From Pseudomonadota bacterium (GTDB taxonomy: Bacteria > Pseudomonadota > Alphaproteobacteria > Micropepsales > Micropepsaceae): a stretch of DNA of 51,292 nt. Shown here piece by piece: positions 1 through 8,599 of the stretch. Within the stretch, counting starts at the first letter, position 1. Each line of letters begins with the position of its first letter. The stretch is from positions 1 to 51,292 of the forward strand of contig JACQDN010000034.1 in the NCBI GenBank assembly GCA_016201105.1. The letters run 5' to 3'. Both the position numbers and the translations under genes were made by a program. The notes beneath the pieces were generated by a model, which saw nothing but the letters and a program-made list of their open reading frames with translations, made no database searches and was not told the DNA's origin.

Positions 1-19
1 CTTTCGATTACCCACAATT
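1..19. repeat. IS left terminal inverted repeat
   Basis: The sequence ctttcgattacccacaatt is the exact reverse complement of 1544-1562. It starts at the first base of the window. Confidence 0.9.
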
Positions 20-118
20 TGACCGCCTCGTGAGTACGGTCGATCTCGCAATTTCTTGAATCGGATGAATCGGTTGTGATTCATTTTCGAGCACCCGAAT
101 CACTTTGGAGGGTGCACC

Positions 119-1555
119 GTGATATTGAGAGAGGGGCGGCGCCGCCGCGCCGAGACTGACAGCTGGGTCGATCGAGAAATCGCGGCTTGCGAGTTTGCGG
201 ACGCTCGGTTGGGCAGAAGATTTCGAGACCTTCTTGGTCAGATCGGCGATGCTGTGGGCGAGAGTATCCCGATGGCTTGTCAGGATTGGGCGAATGCCAA
301 GGCAGCGTATCGCTTCTTCTCCAATGATCGGGTGAACGAGGCGGATATTCTATCGGGCCATTTTGAGGCGACGAACGAGCGCTTTGCGGCAACTGACGGT
401 CCCATCCTGGTCTTGCACGACACGACGGAGTTCTCGTTTCAGCGGGACCGTACACAGCCGATAGGCATCACTCATAAGGTCTTTGCGCAACGGGACAAGA
501 GAGGCCGTCCGAGATTGCATACAGTTTGTGGTATCCTGATGCACTCAAGTCTGGCGCTGACGCCCGAAGGTCTCCCGCTCGGGATTGCGGCCATCAAATT
601 CTGGAGCCGTAAGAAGTTCAAGGGCTGCAATGCCCTCAAGAAAAAGATCAACCCGACGCGCGTGCCGATCGAGAAGAAGGAAAGCATCCGCTGGCTGGAA
701 AATCTCCGGCAGTCCACCGCGACGCTGGACGATCCGGCGCGCTGCGTTCATATCGGCGACCGCGAAAGCGACATCTATGAGCTGTTCTGCGCGGCACAGG
801 AGATCGGCACCCACTTCCTGGTTCGGACCTGCGTCGACCGTCTGGCGGGAGACGGGAATCATACGGTGGCCGATGACATGGCCAAGGCCAAGCTCAGAGG
901 CCAGCATCGCATCGAGGTTCGAGATGTCCATGGCAACCCGAGCATTGCCGTGATCGACATCAAGTTCGAAAAACTCCGGCTCCTGCCGCCGATCGGAAAG
1001 CAGAAGCAGTATCCGCCCTTGGAGCTGACAGTGATTCATGCCCAGGAGCGCGGCAAGCCGAAAAACAGAAAACCGATCGACTGGAAGCTGATCACCGATC
1101 TGCCGGTCAAATCGTGCAAGGACGCCATCGAGAAACTCCAATGGTACGCCCTGCGCTGGAAGATCGAGGTGTTTCACAAGATCCTGAAGTCCGGCTGCAA
1201 AGCCGAAGACTCCAAACTCAGAACCGCAGAGCGCCTCGTCAACCTGATCTCCGTCTTCTGCATCGTCAGTTGGCGTATCTTCTGGATGACGATGCTCAAT
1301 CGCGCAGCCCCCCATGCGGCCCCGACACTCGCACTCACCGCAACCGAAATAAATCTGCTCGACCGTTTCGTCCCCGATAAAGCCAAACCATCAAATCGCA
1401 AATCCATCTCTCGTTACCTCATCAAGATTGCAAGGCTTGGCGGCTATCTCGCCCGTGCCAATGATCCGGCACCTGGCAACATCGTCATGTGGCGTGGACT
1501 GTCACGTCTGGCCAACATCGAGATGGGTGCATCGGCAGGACGGAATTGTGGGTAA
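119..1555 (+). CDS. IS4-family transposase (Tn5-like DDE)
   Basis: A 478-residue cut-and-paste transposase. The N-terminal Tn5-type DNA-binding domain covers roughly residues 15-80 (WVDREIAACEFADARLGRR). The DDE catalytic core shows D101 in VLHDTTEF, D214 in HIGDRESD, and E350 inside the family signature Y-x2-R-x3-E-x6-K (Y343, R346, E350, K357). The length matches the roughly 476 residues of Tn5 transposase. The start is a GTG at 119 preceded by GGAGGG at 107-112. The stop is inside the right inverted repeat. The gene appears intact and potentially active. Confidence 0.93.
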   Translation: MILREGRRRRAETDSWVDREIAACEFADARLGRRFRDLLGQIGDAVGESIPMACQDWANAKAAYRFFSNDRVNEADILSGHFEATNERFAATDGPILVLHDTTEFSFQRDRTQPIGITHKVFAQRDKRGRPRLHTVCGILMHSSLALTPEGLPLGIAAIKFWSRKKFKGCNALKKKINPTRVPIEKKESIRWLENLRQSTATLDDPARCVHIGDRESDIYELFCAAQEIGTHFLVRTCVDRLAGDGNHTVADDMAKAKLRGQHRIEVRDVHGNPSIAVIDIKFEKLRLLPPIGKQKQYPPLELTVIHAQERGKPKNRKPIDWKLITDLPVKSCKDAIEKLQWYALRWKIEVFHKILKSGCKAEDSKLRTAERLVNLISVFCIVSWRIFWMTMLNRAAPHAAPTLALTATEINLLDRFVPDKAKPSNRKSISRYLIKIARLGGYLARANDPAPGNIVMWRGLSRLANIEMGASAGRNCG

Positions 1556-1562
1556 TCGAAAG
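1544..1562. repeat. IS right terminal inverted repeat
   Basis: Exact reverse complement of bases 1-19. The transposase stop codon TAA (1553-1555) lies inside this repeat, so coding and transposase-binding sequence overlap. Confidence 0.9.
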
Positions 1563-2250
1563 ATTGCATGACGGTGTACAGGGCCTTGGAGATAGGTAGG
1601 CCGATCTGCTCTCCATAGACAGTGTGTGCCACCTCGTTGAGCTTGCGCACATCGGCAACAAGCATCAACGGTTCCGGCACCATGGGGCGCTGAAGCTGAT
1701 CTGCAATGGCTGGCGCAGGTCTTGGGGGCGGATAAGCGGCATCAACCCTTTTGATTGCGAGGTCTGTGATGTCGGCACCTTGCACCTCCGTCAAAAACAT
1801 CCGCCGATCCAACAACAGCGTGCCCCCGTTTTCGCTTACCAATTGGCGCAAGAGCGGCCAGAGAGCTCTTGATAATTTGTCGCGTGCCATTTGTGCTGCA
1901 TCGCCTACGATGCTTGGATCATCATAGCGCTCGAGCAGTCGCTTGTAGTCGATAGTCAGAATTCGGGGCGTGCTTGCCTTTTGTCCCTTCTTAAGGGCGG
2001 TCAGAGGCCCGTGCTTCCATGGCGTATCGTCGTCCAAGTAACCGCGTAGATCCGACACTGCCGGCACATCGGGGGGCCTCGGATTTGGGGAAGGATCGCT
2101 TGCGGGCGGTTCGCCATGGTCCGTGTAGTGAATTGCTGTAGAACGCGTGGCGGCGATGCCGGGCAACGCGCCATGAGTGTCGATCGCCACCATCACGGCT
2201 GCCGCAACAAGGGCAGACCTTAAAGCCATCATGCGACGATGTTTTGGCAT
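1563..2250 (-). pseudogene. Exported OmpH/Skp-like protein, 3' end lost to IS insertion
   Basis: The reading frame starts at 2250 with a signal-peptide-like stretch (MALRSALVAAAVMVAIDT), then a proline-rich segment, then an OmpH/Skp-like core: ILTIDYKRLLERY and, later, LLLDRRMFLTEVQGADITD. The LDRR...D(I/V)TD pattern is typical of alphaproteobacterial OmpH-family periplasmic proteins. Native sequence ends after YTVMQ, where the frame runs into the IS right repeat; everything beyond 1563 is transposon-derived. The central coiled coil expected of Skp is short or missing, so the family call is tentative. The missing 3' part should lie beyond the left edge of the window. Confidence 0.6.
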
Positions 2251-2530
2251 TGCGGCCCGCCGAATCCACCAATGAGAGGAGCCGAGCGGGCCGGCTAAAT
2301 CAATGAGCGGGGCAAAGCTTTCGGAAAATAAGGGCCGCTGTATTCAACGGGTCACTCGGTACGGGAACAGCGGAGGGCCGACAGACTCGCCGAATTCCTT
2401 CTGACTAGGGCTCAAATCGCCCACCCAGGTTGAACTGCCCTGAAACTCGGCCCGTACAAGGCCAGGCGCGTTGCCGCGGCTCCCGCGCATTCCTATGATG
2501 CCGCTCATCAAATCCGGGGAGTGAACTGCC

Positions 2531-4168
2531 ATGCTGGGGCAGATGCAGGACTGGCCGCTGCTGGTCCACAAACTGATCGATCACGCCGCCCTGTATCACG
2601 GCGACCGCGAAGTCGTGACGCGCTCGGTGGAAGGGCCGATCCATCGCACCAACTACCGCCAGATCCACGGCCGGGCGAAGCGTATCGCCAAGGCGCTCGA
2701 CAGACGAGGCTTTCAGCTCGGCGACCGCATCGGCACCCTGGCGTGGAACACCTGGCGGCATCTGGAGACCTGGTACGGCATCGCCGGGATCGGCGCCGTC
2801 TATCACACGCTGAACCCGCGCCTTTTTCCCGAACAGCTCGTCTACATCGCCAATCACGCCGAAGACAGAGCGCTGTTCTTCGACATCACCTTCGCCGACA
2901 TCGTGGCGAAGATCGCGCCGAAGATTCCCTCGATCAAACTCTATGTGGCGATGACCGACCGCGAACATCTGCCCAAAGCAGATATTCCGAACCTGGTCGC
3001 CTATGAAGATCTCATCGCGGAAGGCGACGACGATTTCACCTGGAAGGACTTCGACGAGAACACCGCTTGCGGGCTCTGCTACACGTCCGGCACAACTGGA
3101 AATCCCAAGGGTGTGCTCTATTCGCACCGCTCCAACGTGCTGCATGGCTTCATCGCGGGGCAAGCCGACGCGATGGGATTGCGCAACGTAGACTCCATTC
3201 TTCCCGTCGTGCCGATGTTTCATGCCAATGCCTGGGCACTCGCTTTTGCCGCGCCGATGACGGGCGCCAAGCTGGTGATGCCCGGCGCCAAACTCGACGG
3301 ACCGTCGATCTGCGAACTGCTGACGACCGAAAAAGTCACGATGACGGCGGCGGTGCCGACGGTGTGGCTGGCGGCGCTGCAATACCTGGAACAATCCGGC
3401 ACGATGCTGCCGCATCTCAAACGGGTGCTGATCGGCGGTTCGGCCTGTCCGCGCTCCATGATCGAAACCTTCGAAAAGAAATACGGCGTGCAGGTGGTGC
3501 ATGCCTGGGGCATGACGGAGATGAGCCCGCTGGGCACGCTCGGCACGTTGAAGGTCGGCATGGACGAACTGCCCTACGAAAAACAGCTCGACTACAAGTG
3601 CAAACAGGGCCACGCGCCCTTTGGCGTCGAGATGAAGATCGTCAATGACGAAAACGACGAGTTGCCCCGCGACGGCAAGGCCTTCGGCCGCCTGAAGGTG
3701 CGCGGCCCCTGTATCGCCAAAGGCTATTTCCGGGGCGAAGGCAAAGACGCCTTTGACGAGGACGATTGGTTCGACACCGGCGACGTGGCGACGCTCGACG
3801 CCCAAGGCTATATGACCATCACCGATCGCGCGAAAGACGTCATCAAATCGGGCGGCGAATGGATCTCGACCATCGAGATCGAGAATCTCGCGGTTGGACA
3901 TCCGGCCGTCGCCGAAGCCGCCGTCATCGGCGTGCGCCATCCCAAATGGGACGAACGGCCCTTGCTGGTGATCGTGCTCAAGAAGGACCAGAACGCCACA
4001 AAAGAGGATCTGCTGAAATATCTGACCGGCAGAATCGCCAAATGGTGGATGCCGGACGATGTCGTGTTCGTCGACGAGATTCCGCACACGGCCACGGGCA
4101 AGATCCAGAAGATCATTCTGCGTCAACGCTTTGGAGACTACCGCCTGCCGACCATCGCGGCGGAATAA
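2531..4168 (+). CDS. Fatty-acyl-CoA ligase (AlkK/FadD-like, AMP-forming)
   Basis: A 545-residue ANL-superfamily enzyme predicted to activate a medium- or long-chain fatty acid with ATP and CoA. Visible motifs: the P-loop YTSGTTGNPKG near residues 184-194, the adenylate-binding GMTEMSPLGT, the hinge region DTGDVATLD followed by DRAKDVIKSGGEW, and the catalytic lysine in TGKIQK near the C terminus. Length and the motif variants fit the AlkK group rather than acetyl-CoA synthetase. The start at 2531 has GGGGAG about 10 bases upstream. No signal peptide, so it is cytosolic. The next gene follows after 50 bases on the same strand. The chain-length preference cannot be read from sequence. Confidence 0.9.
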   Translation: MLGQMQDWPLLVHKLIDHAALYHGDREVVTRSVEGPIHRTNYRQIHGRAKRIAKALDRRGFQLGDRIGTLAWNTWRHLETWYGIAGIGAVYHTLNPRLFPEQLVYIANHAEDRALFFDITFADIVAKIAPKIPSIKLYVAMTDREHLPKADIPNLVAYEDLIAEGDDDFTWKDFDENTACGLCYTSGTTGNPKGVLYSHRSNVLHGFIAGQADAMGLRNVDSILPVVPMFHANAWALAFAAPMTGAKLVMPGAKLDGPSICELLTTEKVTMTAAVPTVWLAALQYLEQSGTMLPHLKRVLIGGSACPRSMIETFEKKYGVQVVHAWGMTEMSPLGTLGTLKVGMDELPYEKQLDYKCKQGHAPFGVEMKIVNDENDELPRDGKAFGRLKVRGPCIAKGYFRGEGKDAFDEDDWFDTGDVATLDAQGYMTITDRAKDVIKSGGEWISTIEIENLAVGHPAVAEAAVIGVRHPKWDERPLLVIVLKKDQNATKEDLLKYLTGRIAKWWMPDDVVFVDEIPHTATGKIQKIILRQRFGDYRLPTIAAE

Positions 4169-4218
4169 ACGCGGCGGCGCAAAGAAGCCGCGGCGGGGTT
4201 TGGGTTTTGGAGTTTGGG

Positions 4219-4989
4219 ATGCGGGTGTTGCCGGGACTGGCGCGGTTTGTGTTCGGGCTCTTCTTGCTCGCGCTTCTCATCGCCATCACCGCTTCGCTTG
4301 GCACAAGGCTTGGCCTCTGGGGCATGCCGTTCGGATTGAAGGTTCTGTTTCCCTGGTGCGTGTATGTGGGTCTCGCGGCCCTGGTGCTCGGCGTGCTGTG
4401 GCTGATCGCATCGCGCGTATCCAAGGAAACGGAAAACTCGCGCTGGGGAATTTTGGGTCTGCTGGGCGCCGCCGCGCTGATCGCGATGCCCATTTACAAT
4501 ATCGTGCAGGCAAGAATTTCCCCGCCCATTCACGACGTCACCACCGACACCGAAAAGCCGCCGACCTTCGTGGCCCTGCTGCCGCTGCGCGAAGGCGCCG
4601 AAAACCCGCCAAACTATGACGGCGACACGCTCGTAAAATGGAAGACGAAAACCAAGACCGTACGCGACTGGCAGAAGAAGGAATATATCGATATTCGCAC
4701 GATCGCGATTTTGACATCGCCTTCCAAGCTGTTCGACAGTGCGCGCCGAGCTGCGGAAGCCATGGGCTGGGATATCGTCGCCGTGGTGCCCAGCGAAGGA
4801 CGTATCGAAGCAACCGATACCACTTTCCTTTTCGGACAGATCGACGACATCGTCATCCGCGTCAAGCCCGCCGGCATGGGCGCGAAGGTGGATATCCGCT
4901 CGGAGAGCCGCAACGGCACGGCAGACGACGGGCGCAGTGCCGAGCGCATTCGCAGCTACGTTAAAGCGCTGCAGGACGCCATTAATTGA
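4219..4989 (+). CDS. DUF1499-family membrane protein
   Basis: A 256-residue protein with three hydrophobic segments in its first 110 residues (around 8-30, 43-65 and 75-95), then a soluble domain of the DUF1499 type (PPTFVALLPL..., SPSKLFDSARRAAEAMGWDIV, GRIEATDTTFLFGQIDDIVIRV, SESRNG). The frame is open further upstream, but that part overlaps the ligase; the ATG at 4219 is the first sensible start. Its stop TGA (4987-4989) overlaps the TTG start of the next gene, so the two are translationally coupled. Function of the family is unknown. Confidence 0.8.
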   Translation: MRVLPGLARFVFGLFLLALLIAITASLGTRLGLWGMPFGLKVLFPWCVYVGLAALVLGVLWLIASRVSKETENSRWGILGLLGAAALIAMPIYNIVQARISPPIHDVTTDTEKPPTFVALLPLREGAENPPNYDGDTLVKWKTKTKTVRDWQKKEYIDIRTIAILTSPSKLFDSARRAAEAMGWDIVAVVPSEGRIEATDTTFLFGQIDDIVIRVKPAGMGAKVDIRSESRNGTADDGRSAERIRSYVKALQDAIN

Positions 4990-5705
4990 ACGGCGCGGCG
5001 AAACTCGTTCTTGCCCTGGCGCTCTTGACGCCTGCGCAGCTATTGGCGGCGACGAATTCCGCCGATGTCCAGCGCTTCAGCCACAACTGCCCGACATATC
5101 CTCCCGCAGCCGTTCGAAACAACCTCGAAGGCAGCACAATCGTGTCGTTTCATATCGACGAAAAAGGCAAGGTAAGCCGGCCTACCGTCGAGCAATCGAG
5201 CGGCAGCACGGTGTTGGATGCGGCGGCGAAAACCTGCGTGCTTGCGTGGAGATATCCGCCAAACAGTCAGAATGCGCGAGATATCTCGAAAAAGATGCGC
5301 ATTATTTGGCGTCTGACCGACGCGCCACCTGCAACACAACCACCATCCTTGGCAACACAATCGCTACCCCCTGAACTCGCGAAGTTGAACGTTCCAAAAC
5401 CGCAACCGCTGTCGTTCGAACAACCGTCCCTCTCGCCGCAAACCGTGCTAGCCGATGGCGACCATACTTGCATGCGCTGGTATCCCTCGCAGTCCATTCG
5501 CGAAGGGAAAGAGGGGATCGCCGAGCTGTCCTTTACGATCACAGCGGATGGGCGAGTGAAAGATATTGTTGTCGCGCAATCGAGCGGCGACGAGAGGTTG
5601 GATCAAGTCTCGATCATATGCGCCTCCTTTTGGCGCTATCAATTCACCGGTCCCAAGGGCGAAACAGCCTGGCGCACTTCTATCGATTGGAAATTGACGC
5701 GCTAG
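4986..5705 (+). CDS. Exported protein with two TonB C-terminal-like domains
   Basis: A 239-residue protein with a signal peptide (KLVLALALLTPAQLLAA) and two copies of a TonB-C fold: residues about 30-100 (CPTYPPAAVRNNLEGSTIV ... FHIDEKGKV) and about 150-235 (CMRWYPSQSIREGKEGIAEL ... FTITADGRV). Each has the pattern YP..a...G.v.v.f.id..G.v, then SSG...LD.a....c. It lacks the usual TonB N-terminal membrane anchor and proline rod, so it is probably periplasmic and not a canonical energy transducer. The start is TTG at 4986, overlapping the previous stop by 4 bases. An alternative start is not apparent. It ends just before a strong hairpin. Confidence 0.78.
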   Translation: MNGAAKLVLALALLTPAQLLAATNSADVQRFSHNCPTYPPAAVRNNLEGSTIVSFHIDEKGKVSRPTVEQSSGSTVLDAAAKTCVLAWRYPPNSQNARDISKKMRIIWRLTDAPPATQPPSLATQSLPPELAKLNVPKPQPLSFEQPSLSPQTVLADGDHTCMRWYPSQSIREGKEGIAELSFTITADGRVKDIVVAQSSGDERLDQVSIICASFWRYQFTGPKGETAWRTSIDWKLTR

Positions 5706-5713
5706 CGTGTGCC

Positions 5714-5753
5714 TAGAGCATGATCTGATGACTTTGAATCAGATCATGCTCTA
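5714..5753. terminator. Perfect 16-bp-stem hairpin between convergent genes
   Basis: The arms 5714-5729 and 5738-5753 are perfect reverse complements around an 8-base loop (gactttga). The core agagcatgatc resembles a palindromic intergenic repeat common in Rhizobiales-type genomes. It sits between two convergent genes and could end transcription from both sides, although it has no long T-run. It contains the stop codon of the minus-strand amidohydrolase (5744-5746). Confidence 0.7.
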
Positions 5754-7033
5754 GATTCTTTGATTGTCGCGCAATTTGGCGGCTGAACCGCTTCACACTT
5801 CACCCGATTGCGCTCCAGATCATCCCTCACGATCGCGCCGCCTTTCATCACGAAGCGCGGTGCGTGCAAGAGGGCCAGATCGCGCGTTGGATCGCCCGGC
5901 ACGGCAATGAGGTCGGCGAGGAACTTCTTCTCGATCTTTCCGAGATCGTTTTCCCGTCGCAGGATTTTCGCGTTGACGGCAGTCGCCGCCGTTAGGCATT
6001 CCTCGGGCGTCATGCCGCAACGCTGCATGAGTTCCAGCTCGCGCCAGTTGGTGCCGTGCGCAAAGACGCCCACGTCGCTGCCGCAGCCGATGGTAACGCC
6101 CGCTTCGCGCGCCAGACGGAAGGCGCGTTCAGCGTTGCGAATGTGTTCGGTGGGTTCGGTTTTGCCCGGACTGTAGCCGTGGAAATATTCGGCGATGGAT
6201 TCCGCCGCCGCCAGCGTTGGAAGAAACGCAATATTCTTCGCGCCCATGGAGACGAAGGTTTCACGCGTTCCGCCATAGCCATGCTCGATGGTGTCCACGC
6301 CGGCGAGGACAGAGCGTTTCATCCCCTCATCGCTGATAGCGTGGCTTGCCACAGGCCGACCCAGATCGTGGGCTGTTTGGACTCCGGCGCGCAATTCTTC
6401 TATCGAGAAGGTCGCGACCGTCTCTCCATTGGGACCCACGCGGTAGTCGGCGTAGAATTTTATCCAATCCGCGCCATGAGCGGCTTGATGGCGGACGGCG
6501 CGCACGACCTCGTCGACGCCGCTTGCCTCCTCGGCACCCTGTGCCAAGCAGCAATCGTCGCGATATTTTGCGCGTGACGGCGCATAACCTCCGGCGGCCA
6601 CAATCGCCCGGGTTGACACAAGAACGCGCGGACCCGGAACAATGCCTTCCGCGATGGCACGCTTGAGCGAGACATCGGCATAGCCGGCACCTTCCGTGCC
6701 AAGGTCGCGCAAAGTCGTAAAGCCGGCCATCAACGTGGCCCGCGCATGCGCGACCGCATGAACGGTGCGATAACTTTCGCTTTCCTTCAGAACCTGATCG
6801 TCCCACAGCGTTTGATTGTAGGGGCGCAGGAAGAGATGCGAATGCGCATCGATCAAGCCCGGCAATAGCGTGCAATCGGTCAACTCCACGCACGTTGCGT
6901 GCGGCGCCGAAAGCTCGGCGCCGATCATCGCGATACGCTCGCCTTCCACGAGAACGTGCATCTTCTCGCGCAAGCCGTCGCCAGCGGACCAGATGCGCGC
7001 GGGCTTGAGGAGTACAGAAGACGCGGCAGCCAT
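5744..7033 (-). CDS. Metal-dependent amidohydrolase (imidazolonepropionase/prolidase-like)
   Basis: A 429-residue amidohydrolase-1 family enzyme. Metal-binding and catalytic motifs are present in order: DAHSHLF (HxH), a lysine in WIKFYADY, histidines in ASHAISDE and IEHGYGG, and the aspartate in GCGSDVG. The small beta-sandwich formed by N- and C-terminal ends is also present (LLKPARIWSAGDGL; ADLIAVPGDP). No signal peptide. It resembles amidohydrolases that cleave Xaa-Pro or other peptide and cyclic amide substrates; the substrate cannot be fixed. The ATG at 7033 overlaps the last base of the VapC stop (TAATG), so it is coupled to the toxin gene. The last residues (ESRA) and the stop come from a palindromic repeat. 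Confidence 0.85.
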   Translation of the reverse strand: MAAASSVLLKPARIWSAGDGLREKMHVLVEGERIAMIGAELSAPHATCVELTDCTLLPGLIDAHSHLFLRPYNQTLWDDQVLKESESYRTVHAVAHARATLMAGFTTLRDLGTEGAGYADVSLKRAIAEGIVPGPRVLVSTRAIVAAGGYAPSRAKYRDDCCLAQGAEEASGVDEVVRAVRHQAAHGADWIKFYADYRVGPNGETVATFSIEELRAGVQTAHDLGRPVASHAISDEGMKRSVLAGVDTIEHGYGGTRETFVSMGAKNIAFLPTLAAAESIAEYFHGYSPGKTEPTEHIRNAERAFRLAREAGVTIGCGSDVGVFAHGTNWRELELMQRCGMTPEECLTAATAVNAKILRRENDLGKIEKKFLADLIAVPGDPTRDLALLHAPRFVMKGGAIVRDDLERNRVKCEAVQPPNCATIKESRA

Positions 7034-7425
7034 TATCGAACTGCCTGCCAGGCGAGCGGATGGTGGGCCAGTGCGCGATCGACTGTCACCAGCCGCATGT
7101 TTTCCACCTGACATTGGGCGAGCAGCAGACGGTCGAATGGATCGCGGGTGTCGGGCTGGACGAGAAGCTCTTCCAGCGCGTGATGGTGGTCAACAACGAT
7201 GAGGTCGTATCCCAGCGACACGAAATAGCCGGGAAGCTCGCCGGGCTGCATCTTCAGCTTGAGTTTGCCCACGCGATACTTGATCGCGATTTCCCAAAGG
7301 CTGGCCACACTCACGAAGAATTCGTTGGAGCTAGTCTTTAGCAACAGGTCTATCTTCGCGCCGATCGCGACAACCTCTCCATGCGCAATCGCAAGAAGAA
7401 CGTGGCTGTCAAGGAGCAGGCGCAC
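7033..7425 (-). CDS. VapC-like PIN-domain toxin
   Basis: A 130-residue PIN-domain ribonuclease, the toxin of a type II toxin-antitoxin pair. Acidic active-site residues are visible in LLLDSHVLLA (first Asp), SLWEIAIKY (Glu) and DPFDRLLLAQ (Asp pair), and near VTVDRAL. The frame is open upstream of 7425, but a GTG at 7425 overlaps the antitoxin stop by one base (TAGTG) and precedes the conserved VRLLLD, so it is the chosen start. The next gene (amidohydrolase) begins inside its stop codon. The family typically cleaves tRNA or rRNA. Confidence 0.88.
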   Translation of the reverse strand: MRLLLDSHVLLAIAHGEVVAIGAKIDLLLKTSSNEFFVSVASLWEIAIKYRVGKLKLKMQPGELPGYFVSLGYDLIVVDHHHALEELLVQPDTRDPFDRLLLAQCQVENMRLVTVDRALAHHPLAWQAVR

Positions 7426-7691
7426 TATTTGGGCAGCGGCTTGAGCAGGAAATCTTCCGGCAGGGGATCGTCGAAGTCCGGTGAAATCCACGACACCAGG
7501 CGATCAACGCCGCGCTCGCGCAAATACTTCTCGCCCGCCTCCCAATCCGTTCCGCCCTTCTTCTTTTTATGCGGAACGATATCGAAGACGGGCTGGCCGT
7601 TGCGCGTGACCGTGATGGTCTCGCCCTTCTCGGCCTTTCGGGCGAGTTCGGTAAGGCGGTTTTTCGCGTCTTTGATCGAGACCGTGGTCAT
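7425..7691 (-). CDS. Phd/YefM-family antitoxin
   Basis: An 88-residue antitoxin. Residues 1-55 form the Phd/YefM DNA-binding fold (MTTVSIKDAKNRLTELARKAEKG, then ITVTRNGQPVFDIVP). The acidic, aromatic C-terminal tail (WISPDFDDPLPEDFLL) is the expected toxin-wrapping segment. It is first in the operon and overlaps the vapC-like start by one base. A perfect 18-bp palindrome lies 10 bases upstream of its ATG and is the likely autoregulatory operator. Confidence 0.9.
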   Translation of the reverse strand: MTTVSIKDAKNRLTELARKAEKGETITVTRNGQPVFDIVPHKKKKGGTDWEAGEKYLRERGVDRLVSWISPDFDDPLPEDFLLKPLPK

Positions 7692-7700
7692 GCCGAACTG

Positions 7701-7726
7701 GTAGCTACCGGTAGCTACTTTGTCAA
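7701..7726 (-). promoter_or_regulatory. Promoter and palindromic operator of the Phd/VapC operon
   Basis: A perfect 18-bp palindrome (gtagctaccggtagctac, 7701-7718) follows a minus-strand TTGACA box at 7726-7721. With a 17-base spacer the -10 hexamer would be TACCAG (7703-7698), placing the transcript start at about the ATG (7691). The operator would therefore cover the spacer, and the transcript may lack a leader. The stop codon of the upstream hydrolase gene (7715-7717) lies inside the operator. Confidence 0.7.
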
Positions 7727-8599
7727 GAAATAGCGAGATTCCTCAGGCTTCACGCGGCCTTCCGCAACCAATTGGATGAGATGCGCCAAGACCGAACGCG
7801 ACGCAGCAGGGTGCAGACGCTTGTCCACATCGGCATACATGCGCGCCACCATTTGCGGGATGGTGGAAAGTCCGTCGCGGATGCAGGCAAGGATCTGTGC
7901 TTCACGCTCCAGGCGGTGATCGATATAGGCCTGAATGAACGGTTTGGGATTGGTCACCGGCGCGCCGTGGGTGGGATAGAGCACGCGGTCGTCGCGCGCG
8001 AGCAGCTTGCGCAAGCTCGCCATGTAAGCGCGCATATCGCCGTCGGGCGGCGTCACCACGGTCGTCGACCAGCCCATCACGTGATCGCCGGTGAAGAGCG
8101 CTTTTTCTTCTCTGAGCGCGTAACACATGTGATTGGAGGTGTGGCCCGGCGTGAAGACGCATTCGATCGTCCAGCCCTCGCCGCGAACGATATCGCCGTC
8201 GCGCACCGCCACATCGGGCGCGAATTCCATGTCACCGCCCTCTTCCACTTTGACGCCTTCCTCGGCTTTGCCCGAACCATGCGGGCCGTAGCCGTAGGTC
8301 TTGGCGCCGGTGAATTCCTTGAGCCACTTCGCGGCCGGGGAGTGATCGGCGTGGGTGTGCGTGACGAGAATGTGGGTGACGTTCAAGCCTTTGAGTGCGT
8401 GCTTCAGGGCCTCGATATGCTCCGCAAGATCGGGGCCGGGATCGATCACCGCCACATCCCGGTTGCCGACGATGTAGACGCCTGTGCCTTTGAACGTGAA
8501 GGCGCTGGGGTTCTTGGCCAGCACACGGCGAATGAGCGGCGAGACGCTCTCGCTCGCGCCGTAGTTCGCTTCGAAATCTCGAATGAATGGAATGGCCAT
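7715..8599 (-). CDS. Metallo-beta-lactamase-fold hydrolase
   Basis: A 294-residue MBL-fold protein. The zinc motif HTHADHSPAA (HxHxDH) follows VIDPGPD and ILVTHTH; the other ligands are in FTPGHTSNHMCY, FTGDHVMGW and YPTHG. The C-terminal 60 residues look like the winged-helix domain found in LACTB2-like hydrolases (Lactamase_B plus BLACT_WH). It may be a ribonuclease or thioester hydrolase. The ATG at 8599 overlaps the stop of the preceding gene (TGATG). No signal peptide. It lies directly upstream of the toxin-antitoxin pair. Confidence 0.88.
   Translation of the reverse strand: MAIPFIRDFEANYGASESVSPLIRRVLAKNPSAFTFKGTGVYIVGNRDVAVIDPGPDLAEHIEALKHALKGLNVTHILVTHTHADHSPAAKWLKEFTGAKTYGYGPHGSGKAEEGVKVEEGGDMEFAPDVAVRDGDIVRGEGWTIECVFTPGHTSNHMCYALREEKALFTGDHVMGWSTTVVTPPDGDMRAYMASLRKLLARDDRVLYPTHGAPVTNPKPFIQAYIDHRLEREAQILACIRDGLSTIPQMVARMYADVDKRLHPAASRSVLAHLIQLVAEGRVKPEESRYFLTK

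Larger units (their letters stand above)
1..1562 (+). mobile_element. IS4-family (IS50/Tn5 group) insertion sequence, complete
   Basis: A 1.56-kb element bounded by a 19-bp perfect terminal inverted repeat (1-19 and 1544-1562) and carrying one transposase gene. The left end falls exactly on base 1 of the window, so the left flank and any target duplication cannot be seen. The right end sits directly inside a minus-strand coding region, which it truncates at 1563. Nothing suggests decay: the repeats are intact and the transposase reading frame is whole. Confidence 0.9.

Noticed and set aside
2405..4126. Long minus-strand open frame opposite the acyl-CoA ligase
   Set aside because: It is rich in His, Arg and Asp with no motif, and mirrors the codon bias of the real gene on the other strand.
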